Shown here: one piece after another, positions 1 through 7,325 of the stretch
Layout of the letters: each line of letters opens with the position of its first letter
Numbering within the stretch: position 1 is the stretch's first letter
Virus record (IMG/VR): IMGVR_UViG_3300027971_000116
Coordinates: 1-36,455 of that record
Source: a virus
DNA length: 36,455 nt
Reading direction: 5' to 3' (one strand)
Notes under the pieces: generated by a model
What the model was told of the DNA's origin: nothing
What the model saw: only the letters and a program-made list of their open reading frames with translations
The model's database searches: none
Translations under genes and position numbers: made by a program

Positions 1-32
1 AACTAACCACTATTAACAACAAGGAGTTTATT

Positions 33-482
33 TTGAAAAAAGTTTTATTTGCAACATTGGCCACTTTGGCTTTATCTGCATCAGCAATTGAAGTTGGTGT
101 AAATGGTACACGGGATTATTCTGGTAGTGCCGACCGCACAGGTTATGGTGTTACTTTGGGCACAAAATTTGGTGCCTTTGGAGTTGAAGCCGGTTACAAT
201 CGTTTCATCCAAGGTGGAAATGACCAAGACCGCTATAGCTTAGTTGGTTCACAGGATGTTACAAAAGTCGGACCTGTTACAGTTGCTCTTAAAGGTGGTG
301 TAGCATATTTGATGAATCAAACTGGTGCTGATGGTTATGCCGTTACTGCTGGTCTTGGTGGTTCTGTTCCTGTTGCCAAGAATTTGGCTGCAACGATTGA
401 TTGGCGCCGCCAACAAGGTCAGAAAAATGTTAACGCATTTGATGGCAATCAAATTTCTGCCGGATTGAAATACTCGTTTTAA
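33..482 (+). CDS. Small outer-membrane beta-barrel protein
   Basis: The 149-residue product has a clear Sec signal peptide: KK at residues 2-3, a hydrophobic core, and an ASA cleavage site at residues 16-18. The mature part alternates polar and hydrophobic residues, is rich in Gly, Tyr and Val, and ends in Y-S-F. A C-terminal Phe is the usual signal for the BAM outer-membrane assembly machinery. It is therefore probably an 8-strand-type barrel inserted in the host outer membrane. The start is TTG at 33, six bases after AAGGAG (21-26); there is no ATG in the right place. Phage barrels such as lambda Lom are known, and superinfection exclusion or surface remodelling is possible, but no specific family is recognised. 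Localisation is well supported, role is not. Confidence 0.8.
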   Translation: MKKVLFATLATLALSASAIEVGVNGTRDYSGSADRTGYGVTLGTKFGAFGVEAGYNRFIQGGNDQDRYSLVGSQDVTKVGPVTVALKGGVAYLMNQTGADGYAVTAGLGGSVPVAKNLAATIDWRRQQGQKNVNAFDGNQISAGLKYSF

Positions 483-538
483 TGTCCTGAGTTTAGTGAG
501 TTCTCAATAAAAACTCCTATCTTTATATTGGAGAGCAT

Positions 539-1183
539 GTGAAAGTTTATAAGTCGAATTACCGCCATCATTGGATTTCTCCGTATATAATACTGGAGAA
601 AGTATTCTTTTGGCGTGAGATTGATTATGATGAGCCATTGATTGAGAAATGGGCTGACCGCTTGCAACCTTTTTCTAAGGCATATCAAGCTGTTATGGAT
701 TTCATTCATCCAAAAATTGATTATGTAAAGATTGACCGTTATGATACATGGTCAATGGATCATACATTGGCTGATATCATTCTGCCTATGTTGAAACAGT
801 TGAATGCTGAGAAACATGGTGCACCTCATGTTGATGATGAAGACGTACCAATGGAATTACAATCTTGGACTTCACCAGCTAAAGATGAATATGATACTGA
901 TGGTCATCATTTCGCTCGGTGGGACTATGTGTTGAATGAAATGATTTTTGCTTTTGAATGTAAGGCTGATGATACATGGCAAGAGAAATTCAGTTCAGGT
1001 GAACATGATATGAAAAGTGTACCATGTGCATGGGATACAGAAGGTAAACCAACATTGTACAACTTTGAAAAGGGTCCAAATGATACATACAAATGTGATT
1101 ATGAAGGCATGAGAGAAGTACAAAAACGAATCACAAATGGATTCCGTTTGTTTGGTCGCTACTATGAAAACCTTTGGGATTAA
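539..1183 (+). CDS. Conserved T4-like phage protein of unknown function
   Basis: The product has 214 residues, is acidic and Trp/Asp/His-rich, with no signal peptide or membrane segment. A stretch around residues 63-100 (DRYDTWSMDHTLAD, then a Leu-rich helix, KHGAP, and DDEDVP) is one I recall as conserved in marine and other T4-like myoviruses, where it is annotated only as hypothetical. The start is GTG at 539, five bases after GGAG (530-533). The ATG at 537-539 is out of frame and does not yield this protein. No enzymatic motif is recognised. The gene sits alone between the barrel gene and a late promoter at 1189. Confidence 0.8.
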   Translation: MKVYKSNYRHHWISPYIILEKVFFWREIDYDEPLIEKWADRLQPFSKAYQAVMDFIHPKIDYVKIDRYDTWSMDHTLADIILPMLKQLNAEKHGAPHVDDEDVPMELQSWTSPAKDEYDTDGHHFARWDYVLNEMIFAFECKADDTWQEKFSSGEHDMKSVPCAWDTEGKPTLYNFEKGPNDTYKCDYEGMREVQKRITNGFRLFGRYYENLWD

Positions 1184-1188
1184 TTTAT

Positions 1189-1196
1189 TATAAATA
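1189..1196 (+). promoter_or_regulatory. T4-type late promoter (TATAAATA)
   Basis: Exact match to the T4 late-promoter consensus TATAAATA, six bases after the stop of the preceding gene and about 54 bases upstream of the ATG at 1250. Late promoters of this kind are read by host RNA polymerase with gp55, the gp33 coactivator (encoded at 3114 here) and the sliding clamp. Expected transcription start is near 1202, inside the stem of the 1199-1229 hairpin. Confidence 0.75.
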
Positions 1197-1198
1197 GA

Positions 1199-1229
1199 TA
1201 TACTACCACAACACACACAAGGTAGTATA
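1199..1229 (+). other. Leader hairpin followed by CA-rich direct repeat
   Basis: TATACTACC (1199-1207) pairs perfectly with GGTAGTATA (1221-1229), a 9-bp stem with a 13-base loop. It lies at the predicted 5' end of the late transcript from the 1189 promoter. The loop and the sequence just after the stem both contain ACACACACAAGG; the second copy continues into the ribosome-binding site of the 1250 gene. A structured 5' end that stabilises mRNA or tunes translation is plausible but inferred. Confidence 0.5.
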
Positions 1230-1249
1230 ACACACACAAGGAGAAAACT

Positions 1250-1531
1250 ATGTCAAATATGACACCATTTGAAATCCGTCTCGAGCTTTTAAAAATGGCA
1301 AGAGATATGTTATATGATGAATATAATGGTCAACGTGACCGCATTTCCAATAACTGGAACATGCAATGTGAATCGGCAAGAAGTAAAGGTGAAGACCCAC
1401 CTGAACATCCAGGATTGCCATCAATCCCCTCAGAAGCAGATATTATATCCAAGGCTCAAACCTTAAATGGTTTCGTGTCTAATATTTCTGCACCAGAAAC
1501 ACCAAAAGTTACTATTAAGAAAACTTCTTAA
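1250..1531 (+). CDS. Conserved small phage protein of unknown function
   Basis: A 93-residue soluble protein. The N-terminal third (MTPFEIRLELLKMARDMLYDEY) is amphipathic helix and the remainder is Pro-rich with a basic C-terminus (TIKKTS). I recall similar small proteins with the same PFEIRLELLK opening in T4-like cyanophages, always unassigned. The ATG at 1250 has AAGGAG at 1237-1242. It is the first gene after the late promoter at 1189 and is followed by a terminator-like hairpin at 1540, so it may form a short late transcription unit. Function is unknown. Confidence 0.8.
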   Translation: MSNMTPFEIRLELLKMARDMLYDEYNGQRDRISNNWNMQCESARSKGEDPPEHPGLPSIPSEADIISKAQTLNGFVSNISAPETPKVTIKKTS

Positions 1532-1539
1532 TTGAGGGT

Positions 1540-1563
1540 AGTGGGACTTTGCGTCCCACTTTT
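1540..1563 (+). terminator. Intrinsic terminator after the 1250 gene
   Basis: AGTGGGAC (1540-1547) pairs with GTCCCACT (1553-1560) around a 5-base loop, followed by TTT. The stem is 8 bp and GC-rich for this AT-rich genome. The U tract is short (three), so termination may be partial, allowing read-through into the hydrolase gene at 1583. Confidence 0.65.
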
Positions 1564-1582
1564 AACACACACAAGGAGAAAA

Positions 1583-2140
1583 ATGCGAAGTAAACCTATA
1601 CTTTTAAGTTTATTTTTTTCAACGATTATTTTAATATTATCATGTGCAAATGTAGACACATATAATATTTTACCGATTAAATCAACATACAACAATTTAA
1701 CCGCTGATGCTAAAATACAAGTAACTTGTTTAGCTGAAAACATTTATTTTGAAGCCGCACACGAACCACTAGACGGCAAAAAAGCAGTTGCCTTTGTCAC
1801 TTTGAATAGAGTTCAATCCGGTTATGCCGACAATATCTGCGATGTGGTACAACAAAAAACAAAAGGTACCTGCCAATTTTCATGGTATTGTGACAGCACA
1901 TTTACCTCTAGGCGCTTGACAATCAAAGAGACTTCATTGTATAATGATATCTTACAGTTGTCAACGAATGTATTTTTAAATTTTGAAAGAATGGATGATG
2001 TGACTAATGGGGCAACCTATTATCATGCTGATTATGTAAACCCCAAATGGACAAGACTACAAAAGGAGAAACAAATTGGCAGACATATTTTCTACAAGAG
2101 CAAAATCGACCAAATTGACCGAACAAAAGGAATCATTTGA
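1583..2140 (+). CDS. SleB-like cell-wall hydrolase with lipoprotein-type leader
   Basis: The 185-residue product has a 20-residue hydrophobic leader ending in I-L-S-C (Cys21), resembling a lipobox, so it may be a lipoprotein or membrane-anchored enzyme. The body matches the SleB/CwlJ (Hydrolase_2) fold: LAENIYFEAAHEP at about 50-62 carries the presumed catalytic Glu57, followed by AVAFVTLNRV (69-78), CQFSWYCD (97-104), ATYYHADYVNPKW (144-156) and a final GRHIF. It probably cleaves peptidoglycan. The start at ATG 1583 has AAGGAG four to five bases upstream; an in-frame upstream ATG at 1532 lies before the terminator hairpin and has no ribosome site, so it is rejected. Likely role is lysis or envelope remodelling. 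Confidence 0.8.
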   Translation: MRSKPILLSLFFSTIILILSCANVDTYNILPIKSTYNNLTADAKIQVTCLAENIYFEAAHEPLDGKKAVAFVTLNRVQSGYADNICDVVQQKTKGTCQFSWYCDSTFTSRRLTIKETSLYNDILQLSTNVFLNFERMDDVTNGATYYHADYVNPKWTRLQKEKQIGRHIFYKSKIDQIDRTKGII

Positions 2141-2141
2141 T

Positions 2142-2360
2142 ATGAATAAAGACCTAATCACTATCTGTATATCGGTAGTAATCGTATTAACTACCGCAAT
2201 AATTGGCGGAATCGTGTATAATACTAATGATAGAAACAACATGGCGAGAAACATCGAGGCTGCAATTGCCAAAGGTGTTGACCCATTATCCGTGAAGTGT
2301 GCATATGAAACAAATTCTAATCCAATCTGTATAACATACGCCGCTACAACCAAGAAATAA
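2142..2360 (+). CDS. Small single-helix membrane protein next to the hydrolase
   Basis: 72 residues: a short charged start (MNKD), one strong transmembrane helix (about residues 5-25, ITICISVVIVLTTAIIGGIV), then a polar tail with NIEAAIAKGVDPLSVKC and two Cys residues (about 51 and 61). A TTG start at 2076 with AAGGAG would add 22 residues, but that stretch overlaps codons for the conserved SleB C-terminus (IGRHIF), so the TTG and its apparent ribosome site are probably coincidental; ATG 2142 follows AAAGG. The AIAKGVDP pattern is familiar from small T4-like cyanophage proteins without known role. A holin- or spanin-like role is a guess from location. Confidence 0.7.
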   Translation: MNKDLITICISVVIVLTTAIIGGIVYNTNDRNNMARNIEAAIAKGVDPLSVKCAYETNSNPICITYAATTKK

Positions 2361-2375
2361 TTTTAGGAGTATATT

Positions 2376-2648
2376 ATGGCTATTCAGCAAGTGAGTGTTA
2401 ATCAAATTTCAAACCCAGCAGACCGTGAAAAGTTGCTGAAGGTTATCCGTGAGGTGTCTGATTCAATGGCACGGGCACAAGGTGAACAAGAATATATCCG
2501 TGAAGCAATTACGGATATTAGTAAAGAATTGCAGTTACCTAAAAAGATAGTTGCAAAAATGGCGAAGGTCTATTTCAAACAGAACTATGATGAAGAAGTT
2601 GCTGTGCAAGACCAATTTGAAACTCTTTATGAAACGATTATAAAATGA
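2376..2648 (+). CDS. dsbA: DsbA-like double-stranded DNA-binding protein
   Basis: 90 residues, helical and charged. The central pattern (REVSDSMARAQGEQEYIREAITDISKEL, LPKKIVAKMAKVYFKQNY, then an acidic end FETLYETIIK) matches the layout of T4 DsbA, an 89-residue dsDNA-binding protein linked to late transcription. The genomic position supports this, since in T4 dsbA neighbours 33, 59 and 32 as here. It overlaps the next gene by four bases (ATGA), implying coupled translation. The ribosome site is TAGGAG at 2364-2369. Confidence 0.7.
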   Translation: MAIQQVSVNQISNPADREKLLKVIREVSDSMARAQGEQEYIREAITDISKELQLPKKIVAKMAKVYFKQNYDEEVAVQDQFETLYETIIK

Positions 2649-3124
2649 AATATATTTTTAAACAAATAGATGATATCTCTGGACATAATGCAGAGACTAC
2701 AGTTGAATTTAGTGCAGATTCTCTTCCAGATATCTTAGAACATTTTGAAATGTTTCTCCGTGGTTCAGGTTTTCATCCAACAGGTATTTTAGACTTTGTA
2801 GATGAAGAAGATGAATATACCACACCTAAATTTGAACCTGCGGTAGATGAGGATGAGAAATTAGATGAATGGACTCAAACTCTAATAGATGATTGTGAAT
2901 GGCCATTTCCTAAAGAAAGACCATCTGAAGGTCCTAAAGAAGAACCATGGCATGGTGTGTCACCATCTGTTGCAATGCAATGGACAGTAAAAGAATTGCA
3001 AAAAGGACCTATGACTGTTGAATCAGTTACAAACATTTGTCCTGTATGCAAAATTGATAATGAGACAATGAAGAACAACAAATGTTGGGACAATAATTGT
3101 CCAAAAGGAAATGATGCCAACTAA
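2645..3124 (+). CDS. Acidic protein with C-terminal Cys cluster, unknown function
   Basis: 159 residues. The N-terminal half is acidic and ends in a long Asp/Glu-rich stretch (about 56-85); the middle holds a Pro/Glu linker (PFPKERPSEGPKEEPWHG). The C-terminus has CPVC (about 132-135) followed by C and C (about 147 and 152), a CxxC-x11-C-x4-C arrangement that could bind one zinc. I recall similar unassigned proteins at this place in T4-like phages, and cannot name a function. It starts four bases inside the dsbA gene and overlaps gene 33, so it is part of a translationally coupled string. Confidence 0.75.
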   Translation: MKYIFKQIDDISGHNAETTVEFSADSLPDILEHFEMFLRGSGFHPTGILDFVDEEDEYTTPKFEPAVDEDEKLDEWTQTLIDDCEWPFPKERPSEGPKEEPWHGVSPSVAMQWTVKELQKGPMTVESVTNICPVCKIDNETMKNNKCWDNNCPKGNDAN

Positions 3125-3338
3125 AGATGAGATGGCAAAATTTGCCAAGTCCATAGAAGAATTCGTTGCAAATACAAAATACAATTACATCGAAGCGATT
3201 GTTGAGTATTGCAAAGTAACTGGACTTGAAATTGAAGTGGCGGCTACATTAATTAATTCTAATCTAAAATCAAAGATTGAAAATGTGGCATTAGATAATA
3301 ACATGTTAAAAGAAAAGGGTGCTCGGTTACCAATATGA
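3114..3338 (+). CDS. 33: Late-promoter transcription coactivator gp33
   Basis: The product is 74 residues from ATG 3114. The core (YIEAIVEYCKVTGLEIEVAA, then LINSNLKSKIENVA) matches gp33 of T4-like phages, the protein that bridges RNA polymerase to the sliding clamp and activates late promoters with gp55. The short hydrophobic C-terminus (ARLPI) is where the clamp contact lies in gp33. Two ATGs are adjacent (3111 and 3114); AAGGA at 3105-3109 leaves four bases before 3114 but only one before 3111, hence 3114. The stop overlaps the start of gene 59 (ATGA). Its presence agrees with the T4-type late promoters found in the window. Confidence 0.8.
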   Translation: MPTKDEMAKFAKSIEEFVANTKYNYIEAIVEYCKVTGLEIEVAATLINSNLKSKIENVALDNNMLKEKGARLPI

Positions 3339-3940
3339 TATCAGGATATGAAGCATTTGGACTCTATCAGGCTCTAAAACTTCACTTCACAACAGACTCA
3401 TATGATTACTTCAAATATGGTGGCAAGACTAATATTAGTGTTACTGCATTTGAAAATCGTAAAGACAAATATCACTTCTATAAATTATCTCGCAAGTATA
3501 CCAACAAAGAAGATTTAATTAATTTTATTGTTGCTAATTTTATAGAAGATGAAAGGTCATGGGTAGGACCTTTGTTGCAAGAAGAGGCTGATATGAATTT
3601 TCGTAAAAGACAAAAGGTAATTCAATCACTATCATACACTTTTGAAAATGACTGTATACTTATTTTCGAGGACTGTATACTTAATCCTAATGAAGTATTA
3701 AAGACTGATGGTGATTACCCGGTACTACTAACCAAGACTCTGAGAAAAGAAATACAAGTTGAATCATTGTGCCTACTTAATCAGATTCTTGGATTCTTTC
3801 CTATGTGGACAAGTAAAATCAATGATACTATTCGATGGCCAGAAGTTAGGCGAAAGTGTATCAAGTATACCTCTTTTCTACCACAAGATAGTGTAAAATA
3901 CAAGTTGATTTTGAAAAAGGTGTTGAATGAAAATCTCTAA
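3335..3940 (+). CDS. 59: DNA helicase loader gp59
   Basis: 201 residues, basic. The N-terminal pattern (GYEAFGLYQALKLHF, YDYFKYGG, then RKDKYHFYKLSRKY) corresponds to T4 gp59, which has an equivalent KYN...RRDKYFFQKLSEKY stretch. The size is also close to T4 gp59 (217 residues). gp59 binds fork DNA and gp32 and loads the replicative helicase gp41. Location between gene 33 and gene 32, as in T4, strengthens the call. It begins inside the gene 33 stop (ATGA) and overlaps the next gene by 14 bases. Confidence 0.8.
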   Translation: MISGYEAFGLYQALKLHFTTDSYDYFKYGGKTNISVTAFENRKDKYHFYKLSRKYTNKEDLINFIVANFIEDERSWVGPLLQEEADMNFRKRQKVIQSLSYTFENDCILIFEDCILNPNEVLKTDGDYPVLLTKTLRKEIQVESLCLLNQILGFFPMWTSKINDTIRWPEVRRKCIKYTSFLPQDSVKYKLILKKVLNENL

Positions 3941-4445
3941 GATTTATTTGGATATGGATGGTGTTCTTTGTAATTTTGAACGCCGTTATTTTGAGAGATA
4001 CAATGAGTTACCCGGTTCAATGCGTGACCGAAAAGACTTTAATATACATTGGGACGATTTCATTCTAAATTATCAGTTTGAAACTTTAGACTGGTGGCCC
4101 GGTGGTAAAGAACTACTGACTTATGTTTGTTTTCTACATAACGAACATGGGATTGAAGTAGAAATGCTAACTTCTTCTGGTGGACAAAAACACCATGCAG
4201 AAGTAGCAAAGCAGAAGCAAGTATGGTTGGATTCTAAAGGAATTATTTTTAAGGCGAATGTCGTTGCAAGTCGGAAAACAAAATCCGAATATGCAAAACC
4301 AGACACAATCCTTATTGATGATACACCTGATGTAATTCAATCATTCAATGCGGCAGGTGGTATAGGTATTCTGCATAAAGAGGTCGGTAACACTTTGTTG
4401 AAACTGAAATCTCTGGTTACAGAAGACATATATAATCTGATATAA
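3927..4445 (+). CDS. HAD-family phosphatase, probably a 5'-nucleotidase
   Basis: 172 residues. HAD motif I is DMDGVLCNF with Asp9 nucleophile and Asp11. Motif II is LTSSG (Thr82), the motif III Lys is in RKTKSEYA (Lys117 or Lys119), and motif IV is ILIDDTPDVI (Asp131/Asp132). The short cap and the WPGGKELL...EMLTS arrangement resemble the 5'(3')-deoxyribonucleotidase branch, so it may trim or salvage nucleotides for phage DNA synthesis; substrate is not readable from sequence. It overlaps gp59 by 14 bases and lies between genes 59 and 32, an insertion relative to T4. Confidence 0.85.
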   Translation: MKISKIYLDMDGVLCNFERRYFERYNELPGSMRDRKDFNIHWDDFILNYQFETLDWWPGGKELLTYVCFLHNEHGIEVEMLTSSGGQKHHAEVAKQKQVWLDSKGIIFKANVVASRKTKSEYAKPDTILIDDTPDVIQSFNAAGGIGILHKEVGNTLLKLKSLVTEDIYNLI

Positions 4446-4501
4446 TGCATAATGTGGATAAGAAAATATATTAACATACAATTTATACAAGGAAAATACA
4501 T

Positions 4502-5383
4502 ATGAGTTCATTTGCTAATCTTAAGCGCAATCGTAGTGATATCAAAACACTTACAAAAGCGATTGAAGCAACCTCTCAACCTGCTGAGGCAGGATCCAAA
4601 GATGACACACGTTTCTGGCAACCAGAAGTAGATAAGGCAGGTAATGGCATGGCCGTTATTCGTTTTCTACCTGCTCCTGCGGTTGATGGTGACGATGCTC
4701 TTCCATGGGTTCGCACATTCAGTCATGGTTTTCAAGGACCTGGTGGTTGGTTCATTGATAACTGTCTCACAACTCTTAATGAGAAGTGTCCAGTTTGTGA
4801 ACATAACAATACACTATGGAATTCTGGCATCGAAGCCAATAAAGAAATTGCTCGTAAACAAAAACGCAAGTTGACTTACGTTGCAAACATTCTGGTCGTA
4901 TCAGACCCAAGTAATTCATCCAACGAAGGTGAAATTCGTTTATACAAATTCGGTAAGAAAATCTTTGATAAGATTACTGAAGCAATGAATCCTGAGTTTG
5001 CAGATGAGACACCTGTTAACCCATTTGATTTATGGGAAGGTGCTAACTTCAAGTTGAAGATTCGTAATGTTGAAGGCTATCGCAATTATGATAAATCAGA
5101 ATTTGCTGCTAAGTCTGCATTACTTGATGGTGATGATACTAAACTTGAAGAACTGTGGAAGAAAGAATATTCTCTGAAAGATTTTACAGAGAAGAAACAA
5201 TTCAAACCTTATGACCAACTCAAGACCCGCCTTGAAAAAGTTCTAGGTTTTGAAGGTATCGCACCTGTAACTAAGGCTGATACTGCCGTAGTAAGCAAGT
5301 TTAATGATGATGATATTTCTGTGATTGATAAACCAGTTACAGAAGATGAAGATTTGGATTACTTCAAGTCGCTTGCACAATAA
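4502..5383 (+). CDS. 32: Single-stranded DNA-binding protein gp32
   Basis: 293 residues with the three-part gp32 plan. The basic N-terminus has the cooperativity-type motif LKRNRS (about 7-12). The OB-fold core carries a zinc site at His75, Cys88, Cys96 and Cys99 (H-x12-C-x7-C-x2-C, close to T4). The acidic C-terminus (from about 268, rich in Asp/Glu) binds partner proteins. gp32 coats ssDNA and organises replication, recombination and repair, working with gp59. It has its own spaced leader (57 bases) with AAGGA before ATG 4502, as expected for an abundant, separately regulated protein. A strong terminator follows. Confidence 0.95.
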   Translation: MSSFANLKRNRSDIKTLTKAIEATSQPAEAGSKDDTRFWQPEVDKAGNGMAVIRFLPAPAVDGDDALPWVRTFSHGFQGPGGWFIDNCLTTLNEKCPVCEHNNTLWNSGIEANKEIARKQKRKLTYVANILVVSDPSNSSNEGEIRLYKFGKKIFDKITEAMNPEFADETPVNPFDLWEGANFKLKIRNVEGYRNYDKSEFAAKSALLDGDDTKLEELWKKEYSLKDFTEKKQFKPYDQLKTRLEKVLGFEGIAPVTKADTAVVSKFNDDDISVIDKPVTEDEDLDYFKSLAQ

Positions 5384-5402
5384 ACAAATAAGATTTTGTT
5401 TG

Positions 5403-5427
5403 AACCCCGCCTAGTGCGGGGTTTTTT
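5403..5427 (+). terminator. Intrinsic terminator after gene 32
   Basis: AACCCCGC (5403-5410) pairs with GCGGGGTT (5416-5423) around loop CTAGT and is followed by further T residues to 5427. It is the most GC-rich stem seen in the window. It closes the plus-strand replication block at the convergent junction, and the minus-strand gene stop codon (5426-5428) lies within its T tract. On the minus strand no U tract follows the same stem. Confidence 0.9.
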
Positions 5428-7324
5428 ATGCTGGTTGTGTTTCTACTCTATGTTTATTTACCACATGAGTATTATTGTTTGTGGTGCCAGCATTAATAAC
5501 AGTTGGTGTTTGTCTCTTTTCTTGTTCTCTTTGACCAGCACCCACTTCTTTAGAGGCCGATTCAATTTGTTTACCAGTTGAATCTGGTGCACCAATATTT
5601 CCAAAAAGTTCAACGTGCCATGTTTCATGTTTTGGTGTTTTTGGATTTACTTTCTCATGCAGCGCTCTCCACAAACCAATTTTTGGTAAATAATCATCAA
5701 TATTACCTACTTTCGCTTGAAATTTTGGATCTTCTAAATCTGCTGTTGCTATATCTACAGCAGTACCCGATTCGTGGCTATTTGGAGGGTTGCCACCTGG
5801 TATATTTTTTTTACCAATAACAACTCCAGGCTGATCCCCATATTTGTCGATTGTAATTCCTTCTGGTAAAGCTTTAGCACTTGGCCTTGCGATACCCTTT
5901 CTTACTTTTGCAAGTATATCATCTTGTTTTTGGCCCGTCAACTGTTCAAAACCACCAGAAGATTTAACTAAAGGATTATAACCTTTATTTTTTGAGGAGT
6001 CTAAATCTAAAAATAATTTTTTCTGATATTCACCAGTTCTATAGCCAGAGTTAACTTGAATATTTTTATTCATAACTTCTTTAAAGGATTGCGCCAATTT
6101 AAGAAGTCGTTCTTCTAGTGTTGAGCTAATAGATAAATCTACATTAGAAGTTTCTAATGTTACTAAAGATTTTAATCCACCAGATGTTGGTTTTTTATCT
6201 GGTGATGCTGATGGTGCTGATGGTGCTGGCGCAGGTGTTGATGCGGCCGCAGGTGCTGCTGATGGCGCTGGCGCAGGTGCTGCTGATGGCGCTGGCGCAG
6301 GTGCTTCTGTTTTAGTTGGTGGTGATACAACATTTAATATTTTAGAACCAACATTTTTAACGGCATCTTTTACTTTTTGTGCAGATGCTTTTGCCTCTTC
6401 AATACGCTTACGTCTTTCTTCTTCTTGTAAAGTTTTTAATTTTTCAGATTTTTTTTCTACTATAGAGTTTAATGAATCTCTTTTTTCTTTTAGAAAATTA
6501 ATGTCCTCATTGAGAGTTTCAATATATGATTTTCTAGCCTCTTCTGTTTTAGGTTCAGATTGTTTTTCTTCTTTAAGTCCAAAAAATCTTTTAAATTGTT
6601 CAAATTTTTTACTAAAAAACTTTCCTATACCGTCAATAAAATTACCTACAGTTTCGGCAATAGGAACTAAAAAATTAATTACATCATCAAATAATTTACC
6701 AATATTCTTTTTCCCAAAAATACCCATCGTTACAAAATCTATGAACTCAACAAATCCAGCTTTCACACTAGCAAGAATATCACCAGTCTTTGTAAATTCT
6801 TTATAAGCTTGATAAATTCCACTTGCAATAGTTGTAATTAAAAATGTGATTCCAATAATCTTTAAAGATTTTAATATTTTAGAAATTGAAAAATACTTAC
6901 CTAAAGCACCTAAACCAAATACACCCAATAAACTTGTCATTATTTTTTGTAATGGATCTTGTGGTTCTTCCGCTTTTTCTGTTGTTGGTGTTTTTGAAGC
7001 TTCATCTTTGCTTATTTGATTCGCCATGTCAACTTCAAATTTAGCTTCTCTTTCATCAGCTTTCAAAAAGAACATATCAGCTTTACTAGTTGGTTTTCCA
7101 CCTTTGAGTTTAATTAATGCACCAAGATTCCGTTTTGCAATATTTAAATCTTTAGCTAAACCAGGCAAAGAAACCATACTCTTTGCAAATTCATTTAATG
7201 GTTTAAGAAAGTTTGACCTCATTGATGAATCTGGCTTGATTTCTGGCTCAGGAGACCCAACCATCTTCTCTGATTTTCCTAATAACTTTTTTTGAATAGA
7301 ATCTTTAATTATTTCTAAATTCAT
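5426..7324 (-). CDS. Tape-measure/hub-like paralog with M15 peptidase domain
   Basis: 632 residues. The shared N-terminal module has LPGLAKDLNIAKRNLGALIKL at about 53-73. A hydrophobic segment (about 150-170) and TMGIFGKK (about 199-206) follow. A coiled coil (about 265-325) and a Pro/Ala-rich linker (about 335-375) lead to an M15 peptidase (D-Ala-D-Ala carboxypeptidase/VanY or L-Ala-D-Glu endopeptidase type): SGYRTGEYQKK, then SHESGTAVD giving zinc ligands His517 and Asp524, and ETWHVEL giving Glu567 and His570. The C-terminal tail (VGAGQRE at about 594, then TTNN) is shared with the two upstream genes. It probably acts in the virion to cut host peptidoglycan peptides during entry. One base separates it from the previous gene. 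Confidence 0.85.
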   Translation of the reverse strand: MNLEIIKDSIQKKLLGKSEKMVGSPEPEIKPDSSMRSNFLKPLNEFAKSMVSLPGLAKDLNIAKRNLGALIKLKGGKPTSKADMFFLKADEREAKFEVDMANQISKDEASKTPTTEKAEEPQDPLQKIMTSLLGVFGLGALGKYFSISKILKSLKIIGITFLITTIASGIYQAYKEFTKTGDILASVKAGFVEFIDFVTMGIFGKKNIGKLFDDVINFLVPIAETVGNFIDGIGKFFSKKFEQFKRFFGLKEEKQSEPKTEEARKSYIETLNEDINFLKEKRDSLNSIVEKKSEKLKTLQEEERRKRIEEAKASAQKVKDAVKNVGSKILNVVSPPTKTEAPAPAPSAAPAPAPSAAPAAASTPAPAPSAPSASPDKKPTSGGLKSLVTLETSNVDLSISSTLEERLLKLAQSFKEVMNKNIQVNSGYRTGEYQKKLFLDLDSSKNKGYNPLVKSSGGFEQLTGQKQDDILAKVRKGIARPSAKALPEGITIDKYGDQPGVVIGKKNIPGGNPPNSHESGTAVDIATADLEDPKFQAKVGNIDDYLPKIGLWRALHEKVNPKTPKHETWHVELFGNIGAPDSTGKQIESASKEVGAGQREQEKRQTPTVINAGTTNNNTHVVNKHRVETQPA

Positions 7325-7325
7325 T

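Noticed and set aside
2076-2141. TTG start with AAGGAG that would lengthen the small membrane protein by 22 residues
   Set aside because: The stretch overlaps codons for the conserved SleB C-terminal motif (QIGRHIF), so the apparent ribosome site and TTG are explained by that gene; ATG 2142 is simpler.
4431-4446. Two TATAAT sequences before gene 32 as host-type promoters
   Set aside because: No acceptable -35 element lies 16-18 bases upstream and TATAAT is frequent by chance in such AT-rich DNA. A gp32 promoter probably exists in this leader but I cannot define it.
5396-5820. Plus-strand open frames downstream of the gene 32 terminator
   Set aside because: They lie opposite the M15 protein gene, have hydrophobic nonsense composition and no ribosome site.
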